Source of the DNA: Micromonospora saelicesensis
GTDB lineage: Bacteria > Actinomycetota > Actinomycetes > Mycobacteriales > Micromonosporaceae
Direction: 5' to 3'
DNA length: 64,000 nucleotides
Assembly (NCBI RefSeq): GCF_900091575.1
Contig: NZ_FMCR01000007.1
Span: forward strand, 62,001 to 126,000
Shown here: one piece after another, positions 57,263 to 64,000 of the stretch
Layout of the letters: each line of letters starts with the position of its first letter
Numbering within the stretch: the stretch's first letter is position 1
Notes under the pieces: generated by a model
The model's database searches: none
Seen by the model: the letters and a program-made list of their open reading frames with translations, nothing else
What the model was told of the DNA's origin: nothing
Made by a program: the position numbers and the translations under genes

Positions 57263-58729
57263 TCAGTCGGCGAGCAGGTCGAGCAGCAGCGCGGCGGTCC
57301 AGCTGAACGCCGGTGAGCCCAGCCCGGCGCCGGTGTCCGGGTGGAAGTACTCGTGACAGCCGGCCCCGGCGACCAGACCGATCATCGAGCGGCGCAGCCC
57401 GGCGGCCAGCTCCGGGTGCCCGTGGCCGAGCAGTCCACGCCGGACCAGCCAGCCGATGTTCAGCCAGCTCGGCCCGCGCCAGTAACGCAGCGGCTCGAAG
57501 TCGGGTGCGGTGCGGTCGTAGGTGGGCAGCGGCCGGTCCATGAGACGGGCCACCCCGAAGCGCGCCGACCGGGCCTCGACGACCAGCGCGTCAGCCTGCC
57601 GGGTCGGCAGATCGGGCAGGATCAGGGGGGTCAGCCCGAGCACGGTACGGGCGCTCACCAGGCGGTCGGTGCGCAGGTCACGGGGCTGGAACGTGCCGGT
57701 GTCCGGGTCGTACAACCGGCGCAGGAGAGCGTCGGTGATGCGGGCCGCGCGGGCCCGGTGCGGCCCGGGGTCATCGCCGACGAGCGCGGCGATCTCGGCG
57801 AGGGCGTGTTCGGCAGCCCCGAACGCCGCGTTGAACAGCGGGCACTCCACCAGGAACGGGTGCCCGGCGGCGAGGTCGCGGTCGGAGTAGCCGTGGTCGC
57901 GGTAGGCGGCGACGATCGCCAGGTAGCGCGCGTAGTCCAGGTCCGTGGGGCGGTGCGCGGCGTCGGCGTGCGTGGTGTCGTGTCGACGGTACGCCCGCAT
58001 CACTGCCGCCTCGGCCGGCACCGCGGCCATCGGCTCGTCCCACGCCGGGCTGTTGTCCAACCCGGACTCCCACGGGTGCACGATGCAGACCAGCCCGTCA
58101 CCGGCCACGTCCCGTCGGTCGGCCAGGTAGCGCTGTTGGGCGACCAGCGCGGGGTAGAGCCGGCGCAGCGCGGCCAGGGCGGTGGGGTCGGGCGCCCGCC
58201 GGTACGCCAGCAACGCCGCGAGCGCGTGCACCGGCGGCTGGACCAGGCCGGAGGTGGCCACCGTCGGCGCGCCCGGCACGTCGGCCGAACGCCACATCTC
58301 CGGCCCCGGGAAGTACGCGCCGATTCGCAGCGCCGGGTTGAACACGATGTGCGGCACCCGTCCGTCGGCCCACTGCGCCCGGAACAGGCTGGCCAGCTCC
58401 CGCCAGGCGCGGTCGGGGCGGACCTGGGCCAACCCGATCGCGATGAACGCGGAGTCCCAGCTCCACTGGTGCGGGTAGAGCGTGCGCGAGGGCACCGTGT
58501 GGTCGTGCTCCCAGTTGGCGTCGAGCGTGTCGACCGCGAGTCGACGCAGCCCGGCCGCGTCGGCCGGGCCGCCCGTGCCGGCGGCGTCGGCGCTCGTCGC
58601 CCCGGCGTCACCGATCCCGTCGGCAGGCACGCCGACGCTTGTCGGCCCGGCGTCGGCGGTCGCGTCGACGCTTGTCGGCCCGGCGTCGGCGGTCGCGTCG
58701 ACGCTTGTCGGCCCGGCGTCTGCGCTCAC
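57263..58729 (-). CDS. MGH1-type glycoside hydrolase of a carbohydrate catabolic operon
   Basis: 488 residues. After an N-terminal low-complexity repeat region (about 1-45), the (alpha/alpha)6-barrel domain of the trehalase/GH63-like MGH1 group follows: PSRTLYPHQWSWDSAFIAIG, LYDPDTGTFQPRDL and RYWRGPSWLNIGWLVRRGLL, with acidic residues in WDSAF and ESGLDNSPAWDEP as candidates for catalysis. No signal peptide, so it acts in the cytoplasm on imported glycosides. Its start overlaps the upstream isomerase stop by 4 bp. Trehalose, glucosylglycerate or another disaccharide may be the substrate. Confidence 0.85.
   Translation of the reverse strand: MSADAGPTSVDATADAGPTSVDATADAGPTSVGVPADGIGDAGATSADAAGTGGPADAAGLRRLAVDTLDANWEHDHTVPSRTLYPHQWSWDSAFIAIGLAQVRPDRAWRELASLFRAQWADGRVPHIVFNPALRIGAYFPGPEMWRSADVPGAPTVATSGLVQPPVHALAALLAYRRAPDPTALAALRRLYPALVAQQRYLADRRDVAGDGLVCIVHPWESGLDNSPAWDEPMAAVPAEAAVMRAYRRHDTTHADAAHRPTDLDYARYLAIVAAYRDHGYSDRDLAAGHPFLVECPLFNAAFGAAEHALAEIAALVGDDPGPHRARAARITDALLRRLYDPDTGTFQPRDLRTDRLVSARTVLGLTPLILPDLPTRQADALVVEARSARFGVARLMDRPLPTYDRTAPDFEPLRYWRGPSWLNIGWLVRRGLLGHGHPELAAGLRRSMIGLVAGAGCHEYFHPDTGAGLGSPAFSWTAALLLDLLAD
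58629..58728. repeat. 33-bp tandem repeat at the start of the glycoside hydrolase gene
   Basis: Three units of GACGCTTGTCGGCCCGGCGT plus 13 more bases each, encoding 11-residue repeats (ADAGPTSVDAT) at the very N-terminus. The unit length is a multiple of 3, so variation in copy number is tolerated. Confidence 0.9.
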
Positions 58730-59547
58730 GCGGCGGCCCGCCGGGGCAGCGCGTGTCGCAGCACTGTGGCGGCCTGTTGCAGGGCCCGGACCGGGTCACC
58801 GCGGAGCCGGCACTCCAGGGCCAGCCAACCCCGGTAGTCCAGCTCCAGCAGGGTACGCATCAGCGCCGGCCAGTCCAGGTGCCCGGCACCGGGCTGGCAG
58901 CGGTTGGAGTCGCTGACCTGGACGTGCCCGAGGTACGGCGCGGCGGCACGCAGCGCGCGGTGTACGTCGTCCTCCTCGATGTTCATGTGGAAGGTGTCGG
59001 CGACCACCCGGACCGACGGCAACCCGAGCGCGGCGCAGAGTGCCACCGCCTCGTCGAGACGGTTGACCATGTGGTCCTCGTACCGGTTGAGGGGTTCCAG
59101 GAAGAGAGTGACCCCCTCGGCCCGGGCGTGTTCGCCCAGCTCGCCGAGGGCGTCGAGGAGCACCTGCCGGTCGCCGTCGGGGGCCCGGGGCGGCTCGAAC
59201 GGCGGCAGTCGTCGGGAGAACATCCCCCAGGCGGCCGGGGTCATCACCCCGACGCCGCCCAGCTCGGCGATCACCGAGAGCTGGGAGCGCAGGTTACGGA
59301 CGGCGTCGGCGGACCGCGCGGGGTTGAAGTCGCCGATGAAGTGGTCCATCTCGACGCACACGGTGGGCATCACCACCCCGGCGGCGCGGGCCCGGCGCAG
59401 CTCGGGCAGCCGGCGGGCGAACGCCAGGTCACCGCGGCCGCGTAGCTCGATGCCCTGGTAGCCGAGGGCGGCCGCGAGGGCGTACTTCTGGATCAGGTTG
59501 GTGCCCGGCAGGAGTTGTTCCTGACAGGCCAGCGCGATGGTGGTCAT
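58726..59547 (-). CDS. Sugar-phosphate isomerase/epimerase-like TIM-barrel protein
   Basis: 273 residues of the AP-endonuclease-2/xylose-isomerase-like family: YALAAALGYQGIELRGRGDL, metal-ligand Glu in LFLEPLNRYEDHMV, His-x in VADTFHMNIEEDDVHRAL, HVQVSDSNRCQPGAGHLDWP and LALECRLRG with a final Glu. The pattern fits 2-keto-myo-inositol dehydratase, hydroxypyruvate isomerase or sugar-epimerase branches; the residues do not decide between them. It overlaps its neighbours by 4 bp on both sides, so it belongs to a tight three-gene operon with a dehydrogenase and a glycosidase. Confidence 0.88.
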   Translation of the reverse strand: MTTIALACQEQLLPGTNLIQKYALAAALGYQGIELRGRGDLAFARRLPELRRARAAGVVMPTVCVEMDHFIGDFNPARSADAVRNLRSQLSVIAELGGVGVMTPAAWGMFSRRLPPFEPPRAPDGDRQVLLDALGELGEHARAEGVTLFLEPLNRYEDHMVNRLDEAVALCAALGLPSVRVVADTFHMNIEEDDVHRALRAAAPYLGHVQVSDSNRCQPGAGHLDWPALMRTLLELDYRGWLALECRLRGDPVRALQQAATVLRHALPRRAAA

Positions 59548-60584
59548 GAGAACCTCAGCACGACTTGGAGGACGTCACCGGCGCCGCGGTCGAGCAGCGC
59601 GAGGGCGTCGGCGACCGCGCTGGCGTCGACGATGTGGCTGACCAGTGGCAGCGGGTCGACGCTGCGGTCGGCCACCAGGTCCATGAAGGTCTGCGCGACC
59701 CGGTCTCCGGTCCACCGGCCGGCCATGCTCGGCGCGGGGGTGGGCCCGGAGACCTGGGCGGCCACCAACTGGATGCGGTTGTGGTGGAACTCCTCGCCGA
59801 GGCCGAGCGCGTCGGCCTGGCCCTGGTAGAAGCCGGCGGCCACGACCCGGCCGGCGTGGGCGGTGGAGCGGATCGCCTCGTGCAGCGCCGGGTACGCGCC
59901 GGACAACTCCAGGCAGACGTCGGCCCCCCGGCCGTCGGTGGCCTGGCGCAGCACGGCGGCGGCGGAGGTGACAGTGGCGTTCACAGTGGATCGCGCGCCG
60001 TATCGGGCGGCGTACTCCAGCCGGTCGGGAACCGGGTCGACGGCCACCACCCGGGCCCCGGAGAGCACCGCGAGCCGGGTGGCGAGCAACCCGATGACGC
60101 CCTGGCCGAAGACGCCGACCCAGTCGCCGAGGTGCAGGTCACCGGCGAGCACGGCGGTCAGCGCGATGGCGCCGGGGCGGGCGAAGACCGCGGCGAGTGG
60201 ATCCAGCCCGGTGGGGAGCGCGCGGACCGCGTCGGCGGGGAGCACGGCCTCGGCCCGGTGCCCCCAGATGCCCCAGACGAGCTGCCCCGGATGCCGGTCG
60301 GTGACCTCCGGCGCGACCTCGATGACCTCACCGACCTCTTCGTAGCCGAAGCCGATCAACGGGTAGGGCACCGGCGTCTGTCGGGGGACGAACATCCGGG
60401 CGGCGTCGTCCCAGTCCTTGCTGAGTCGGGGATTGCTGCCCCGGTAGAGGGTCAGCTCGGTGCCGGCGGAGATGCCCGAATAACAGGTGCGGACTCGAAC
60501 CTGGCCGGGGCCGAGCGGATCCGGCGGGCAGGGCTCGAGGCTGATGCGTCGAGGCCCGGCGAGAGAGACCACCCAGTTGCCCAT
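59544..60584 (-). CDS. MDR dehydrogenase of the carbohydrate locus
   Basis: 346 residues of the zinc-type alcohol dehydrogenase superfamily. GroES domain with YSGISAGTELTLYRG, where the usual catalytic-zinc Cys is replaced by Ser/Ala residues, and no Cys4 structural-zinc loop. Rossmann domain with VFGQGVIGLLATRLAVLSGA. This is the GISAGTE branch that includes BchC-like and sugar/polyol dehydrogenases, many without structural zinc. First gene of the minus-strand operon, overlapping the isomerase by 4 bp, and divergent from the ABC importer. It probably oxidises the imported sugar or its derivative. Confidence 0.86.
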   Translation of the reverse strand: MGNWVVSLAGPRRISLEPCPPDPLGPGQVRVRTCYSGISAGTELTLYRGSNPRLSKDWDDAARMFVPRQTPVPYPLIGFGYEEVGEVIEVAPEVTDRHPGQLVWGIWGHRAEAVLPADAVRALPTGLDPLAAVFARPGAIALTAVLAGDLHLGDWVGVFGQGVIGLLATRLAVLSGARVVAVDPVPDRLEYAARYGARSTVNATVTSAAAVLRQATDGRGADVCLELSGAYPALHEAIRSTAHAGRVVAAGFYQGQADALGLGEEFHHNRIQLVAAQVSGPTPAPSMAGRWTGDRVAQTFMDLVADRSVDPLPLVSHIVDASAVADALALLDRGAGDVLQVVLRFS

Positions 60585-60700
60585 GTGTCACATCCCGGTA
60601 GCACTGGGCTCCAGGATAGACACAAAATCGCGATATGTCTTGTTATTGATCAATCGAAGGTGTTGAATCCGGCATGTACCCTTCGAGAGGAGTGCCACCG
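60585..60700. promoter_or_regulatory. Divergent promoter region of the carbohydrate locus
   Basis: An unusually A/T-rich 116-bp region between the dehydrogenase and binding-protein genes. It contains two palindromes: ATCGCGAT (60627-60634) and ATTGATCAAT (60645-60654). These are candidate operators for a regulator encoded elsewhere, since no regulator gene is in the cluster. Confidence 0.45.
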
Positions 60701-62095
60701 ATGTCAGCACCTCCGAGGCGGATACTCGCCACCACCCTGATCATGGCACTAGCAGCGTCCACCCTGCTGGCCTGCGGAGATGACGGTTCAGACAGCAACA
60801 GCAAAAAGATCACCGTCTGGAGCCTGGAAGACGTGGCCGACCGGGTCACCGCCACCAAGGCGATCATCGCCGACTTCACCGCCAAGACCGGGATCCAGGT
60901 CGATCTCGTGACCGTCAACGAGGACCAGTTCCCCTCCCTGATCGCCGCCAACGCCGCCGCCGGCGACCTGCCCGACGTGGTCGGGTCGGTCTCCCTCGCC
61001 GGCATCCGTACGCTCGCCGGCAACGAGCTGCTGCACACCTCGGCGAACGCGGAGGTCGTCGACAAGCTGGGCAAGCAGACGTTCTCCCCCCGAGCGCTGG
61101 AGCTCACCTCCGACGACGGCAAACAGCTCTCCGTGCCCAGCGACGGCTGGGGGCAGCTGCTCGTCTACCGCAAGGACCTGTTCGCGGCGGCCGGTCTGCC
61201 CGCCCCCGACACGTACGAGCGGATCACCGCCGCCGCGGCCCGACTGAACACCGGCGGCGTCGCCGGCATCACCGCGGCGACCGCCCCCAGCGACGTGTTC
61301 ACCCAGCAGACCTTCGAGCACCTGGCGTTGGCCAACGGCTGCCAGCTCACCGACGACTCGGGGAAGGTGACACTGGATTCGCCCCAGTGCGTCGAGGCGT
61401 TCCGCTTCTACGGTGACCTGATCCGCACCAGCTCGGTGAAGGGCGCGCAGGACGTGGACACCACCCGGGCCACCTACTTCGCGGGCAAGGCAGCCATGGT
61501 GATCTGGTCACCGTTCATCCTCGACGAGCTGGCGGGGCTGCGCAACGACGCCAAGCCGACCTGTCCCCAGTGCCAGACGGACCCGGCGTTCCTCGCGAAG
61601 AACAGCGGGTTCGTCACCGCGATCAAGGGCCCGAACGGCACCGAACCGGCCCAGTACGGCGAGATCAGCTCGTGGGCGGTTCTCGACGGCGCGGCGGCCG
61701 ACCCGGCGAAGTCCTTCGTGGAGTACATGCTCGGTGACGGCTACCCGCGCTGGTTCGGCATGTCCCCCGAGGGCCGCTTCCCGGTGCGCAAGGGCACCCC
61801 CGCCGAGCCGGAGGCGTACCTGACCGCCTGGAACACCAGCCAGGCGGGCGTGGACGCGAAGAAGCCCCTCAGCGACGTGTACGGCGACGAGGTGCTGGCC
61901 ACGCTCCGCCGCAGCCCGGACACCTTCGGGCGCTGGGGCCTCAGCCAGGGGCAGGGCAAACTCGTCGGCGCCATGCTCGGCGAGTTGCCGGTGCCCAAGG
62001 TGCTGGGCGACCTCGTCTCCGGCAAGTCCGACGCGGCGGCCACCGCCAACCGGGCCACGAAGGACGTGGACGCCATCAAGGCGGGCGTCAATTGA
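60701..62095 (+). CDS. Extracellular sugar-binding lipoprotein of an ABC importer
   Basis: 464 residues from the ATG at 60701 with GAGAGGAGTG upstream. The lipobox is STLLAC (Cys near residue 26). The mature protein has the type I sugar solute-binding fold: KITVWSLEDVADRVTATKAI at the N-terminus, FFAGKAAMVIWSPF-like motif (here YFAGKAAMVIWSPFI), and NSGFVTAIKGPNG near the hinge. It captures a sugar or oligosaccharide outside the cell and delivers it to the two permeases encoded downstream. Its stop overlaps the first permease start by 4 bp. Confidence 0.93.
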   Translation: MSAPPRRILATTLIMALAASTLLACGDDGSDSNSKKITVWSLEDVADRVTATKAIIADFTAKTGIQVDLVTVNEDQFPSLIAANAAAGDLPDVVGSVSLAGIRTLAGNELLHTSANAEVVDKLGKQTFSPRALELTSDDGKQLSVPSDGWGQLLVYRKDLFAAAGLPAPDTYERITAAAARLNTGGVAGITAATAPSDVFTQQTFEHLALANGCQLTDDSGKVTLDSPQCVEAFRFYGDLIRTSSVKGAQDVDTTRATYFAGKAAMVIWSPFILDELAGLRNDAKPTCPQCQTDPAFLAKNSGFVTAIKGPNGTEPAQYGEISSWAVLDGAAADPAKSFVEYMLGDGYPRWFGMSPEGRFPVRKGTPAEPEAYLTAWNTSQAGVDAKKPLSDVYGDEVLATLRRSPDTFGRWGLSQGQGKLVGAMLGELPVPKVLGDLVSGKSDAAATANRATKDVDAIKAGVN

Positions 62096-63048
62096 CCACC
62101 ACCGCGCCCGGCCCCGGCCGCTCCCCCACCAGGGAGCGGCCGGCACCACCCCGGCGCCGACCGTTGACCCTGCGCCGCCGCGAATCCCGGGCCGGGCTCG
62201 CGCTGGTCGCACCGACCCTGCTCGTCACCATCGCGGTCATCGGCATCCCGATCGTGTGGACAGTGGTGCTCGCCTTCCAGCGGGTCCGGCTGGCCACGCT
62301 GCGCAAGACCGGCCTGTTCGGCGAGTTCACCATGGACAACATCGACCGGGTGCTGCACACCCCCGGCTTCGCCGAGACGCTGTGGGTCACGCTGATCTAC
62401 AGCATCGGCGGCACCGTCGGGTCGATCCTGCTCGGCCTGGTGGCCGCACTGGTCGTCCGCCGGCCGTTCCGGGGTCGCACCCTGGTCCGGGCGTCCATGC
62501 TGCTGCCGTACGTGGCGCCGGTGGTCGCCGTGACGTTCGTCTGGCAGGTGATGCTCGACCCACAGCTCGGCATCGTCAACGCGTGGGGTCAACGCCTGCT
62601 CGGCTGGGACGCTCCGGTGCCGTTCCTCACCCAGGAGTCGACAGCACTGGCCACGGTGATCGTCTTCGAGGCGTGGCGGTACTTCCCGTTCGCGTTCCTG
62701 TTCCTGCTGGCCCGGCTCCAGGCGGTGCCCGGCGAGTTGGAGGAGGCCGCCCGGGTCGACGGCGCCACTCCCACCCAGCGGTTCCGGCACATCCTGCTGC
62801 CGCAACTGCTGCCGGTGATCGCCCTGCTGGGCGTGCTGCGCTTCATCATGACGTTCAACAAGTTCGACGACGTCTACCTGCTCACCGGTGGTGCGGCCGG
62901 CACCGAGGTGGTCAGCGTCCGGGTGTACGAGTTCCTCACCGCCCGTACCGACATCGGGGCCGCTGCCGCGCAGGCGGTCGTGCTGGCCGTGGTACTCATC
63001 GTGTTCGTGCTGATCTATCTGCGCTTCTTCGGACGGAGGGTGAGCTGA
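62092..63048 (+). CDS. Sugar ABC transporter permease (MalF type)
   Basis: 318 residues from a TTG start that overlaps the binding-protein stop by 4 bp. About six transmembrane helices (the first at about 36-60, LALVAPTLLVTIAVIGIPIV). The EAA loop is EEAARVDGATPTQRFRHILL, followed by PQLLPVIALL, the site that contacts the shared ATPase. It forms a heterodimer with the next permease. No ATPase gene is in the operon, so an MsiK-type general ATPase encoded elsewhere must energise it. Confidence 0.93.
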   Translation: MTTTAPGPGRSPTRERPAPPRRRPLTLRRRESRAGLALVAPTLLVTIAVIGIPIVWTVVLAFQRVRLATLRKTGLFGEFTMDNIDRVLHTPGFAETLWVTLIYSIGGTVGSILLGLVAALVVRRPFRGRTLVRASMLLPYVAPVVAVTFVWQVMLDPQLGIVNAWGQRLLGWDAPVPFLTQESTALATVIVFEAWRYFPFAFLFLLARLQAVPGELEEAARVDGATPTQRFRHILLPQLLPVIALLGVLRFIMTFNKFDDVYLLTGGAAGTEVVSVRVYEFLTARTDIGAAAAQAVVLAVVLIVFVLIYLRFFGRRVS

Positions 63049-63914
63049 TGGACCGGGACGTTGTCGAGACGGTGAGCCTGCGTTGGCTGCGCCGCCTGGT
63101 GATCGCCGTGTTCCTGGTGATCACGGTCTTCCCCTTCTACTACATGCTGGTGCTCTCGGTGCGCCCCATCGAGCGGCTGCTGCTCGACCCCGGGGCGCTG
63201 GTGGTCGGCTTCGGTGAGCTGACAGTGGCCACGTACGCGGAGGTGCTCAAGGCCACCGACGACGGCGGCCAGGGTTTCCTCACCTTCATCCGCAACAGCG
63301 GGCTGGTCGCCGTCGCGGCGACCGTGCTCACCCTCCTGGTCGCGATCCCCGGCGCGTACGCGGTGGCCCGGCTGCGGTTCTTCGGCCGGAGGCAGGTGGA
63401 CTTCCTGTTCCTGGCGGTCTACCTGTTCCCGTCGATCGTCATCGCGATCCCGCTGTTCGTGGTCTTCACCCGGGCCGGGCTGCGCGGCTCGCTGTTCGGT
63501 CTGGTGCTGGTCTACATCTCGCAGACGTTGCCGGTGTCGGTCTACATGCTGAAGAACTATTTCGAGACCATCCCGGTCAGTCTGGAGGAGTCCGCCGCCA
63601 TCGACGGCGCCGGCCGGCTCGGCATCATCCGCCGGGTCAGCCTGCCCCTGGCGATGCCGTCGATCATGGCGGTAGCGCTCTACGACTTCATGATCGCCTG
63701 GAACGAGTTCCTCTTCGCCCTGCTGTTCCTGGTCGACAAACCCAACCGGTGGACGGTGTCACTCGGGTTGTCCCTGCTCGCCGACGGGGTGGAGGTCCCC
63801 AAGACCGTGCTGATGGCCGGGTCGGTCGTGCTCACCCTGCCCATCGTGATCCTCTTCTTCGCCAGCGAACGGCTGCTCACCGAGGGGCTGACCAGCGGCG
63901 CTGAGAAGGGATGA
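63048..63914 (+). CDS. Sugar ABC transporter permease (MalG type)
   Basis: 288 residues; the ATG at 63048 overlaps the preceding stop by 1 bp (TGATG). About six helices, with TM1 at about 14-36 (LVIAVFLVITVFPFYYMLVL). EAA loop: EESAAIDGAGRLGIIRRVSL then PLAMPSIMAV. The C-terminus GLTSGAEKG follows a typical LASERLLTEGLT-like end (here FASERLLTEGLT). Partner of the MalF-type permease; together with the lipoprotein they import a carbohydrate. Confidence 0.93.
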   Translation: MDRDVVETVSLRWLRRLVIAVFLVITVFPFYYMLVLSVRPIERLLLDPGALVVGFGELTVATYAEVLKATDDGGQGFLTFIRNSGLVAVAATVLTLLVAIPGAYAVARLRFFGRRQVDFLFLAVYLFPSIVIAIPLFVVFTRAGLRGSLFGLVLVYISQTLPVSVYMLKNYFETIPVSLEESAAIDGAGRLGIIRRVSLPLAMPSIMAVALYDFMIAWNEFLFALLFLVDKPNRWTVSLGLSLLADGVEVPKTVLMAGSVVLTLPIVILFFASERLLTEGLTSGAEKG

Positions 63915-63968
63915 TGGTCTCGTCCGGGTCGCCCGCCAGGCCCCCACCGGCCCGGATACGGTGGCCTC

Positions 63969-64000
63969 ATGGCCAACCCGACCCGCTGGGCGACCGACAC
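63969..64000 (+). CDS. Start of a probable class I SAM methyltransferase (3' partial)
   Basis: Only 32 bp are inside the window: ATG at 63969 then ANPTRWATDT. This opening resembles the class I SAM methyltransferases of Micromonosporaceae that start with a similar WATDT segment; the evidence is limited to ten residues, so this is a guess. Confidence 0.3.
   Translation, partial: MANPTRWATD

Overview
The window is very GC-rich, with tightly packed genes, GTG and TTG starts, 1-10 bp stop/start overlaps and almost only G or C at third codon positions. It carries a mycothiol-dependent isomerase, WhiJ-type XRE/DUF5753 and DUF397 genes, many ECF sigma factors, LacI and TetR regulators, and a TioE-like MerR gene beside a UvrA-like ATPase. 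This points to a chromosomal segment of an actinomycete of the Micromonosporaceae, most likely Micromonospora. I saw no rRNA, tRNA, CRISPR array, insertion sequence or prophage.

Layout. 1-9 kb: the 3' part of a hybrid kinase; a SigE-family sigma factor with its membrane partner; secreted proteins (a DUF3152 metalloprotease-like lipoprotein, a snapalysin-trypsin double protease, an AMIN-like protein); a GlxA-type regulator divergent from an HD-domain/oxidoreductase pair. 10-14.3 kb: an ECF42-type operon (DUF6069, DGPF/YciI protein, ECF42 sigma factor, DHFR-like reductase), a peptidoglycan-binding M15-like peptidase and a rhamnose mutarotase. 14.4-20.7 kb: a two-component system with a GerMN/Gmad2 lipoprotein, then TetR plus a DHA2 exporter, then a DinB-fold mycothiol enzyme. 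20.7-25.5 kb: rtcB with a leader that looks like an attenuator, an OtrA-type ribosomal protection protein with an overlapping leader ORF, and a WYL regulator. 25.4-33.1 kb: a ThuA-ricin lectin, an SPL-like radical SAM protein, DinB, a VanX-like dipeptidase, LacI, a cyclophilin and a D,D-carboxypeptidase.

33.1-39 kb: a double-HTH MerR regulator divergent from a UvrA-like ABC ATPase (thiocoraline/daunorubicin type self-protection architecture), then a tyrosine phosphatase and two repeat-rich non-coding stretches (36.9-37.7 and 38.3-39.0 kb) on either side of a secreted transglycosylase-like gene. 39-50 kb: a NarL-type two-component system, DedA, a nitrilase-family amidase, MOSC, DinB, GNAT, a histidine phosphatase, a PknB-type kinase, LacI with a 16-bp palindromic operator, XRE/DUF397 and a diguanylate cyclase. 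50.2-53.6 kb: a rifampin monooxygenase (rox) preceded by a rifamycin-associated element, a phosphotransferase-fold protein and an FMN reductase. 53.7-57.2 kb: a MazF-like protein, two Nudix hydrolases, a serpin and DUF2267. 57.3-63.9 kb: a divergent carbohydrate locus with a glycosidase, a TIM-barrel isomerase and a dehydrogenase on the minus strand, and an ABC importer without its own ATPase on the plus strand. The window ends at the start of a probable methyltransferase gene.

How it works together: most of the window is accessory or adaptive. Four antibiotic or genotoxin protection modules lie within about 33 kb (OtrA-like, UvrA-like/MerR, rox with RAE, TetR/DHA2), mixed with cell-envelope hydrolases and several one-gene sensory systems. 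All functions are inferred from sequence features read by eye. No database search was run.
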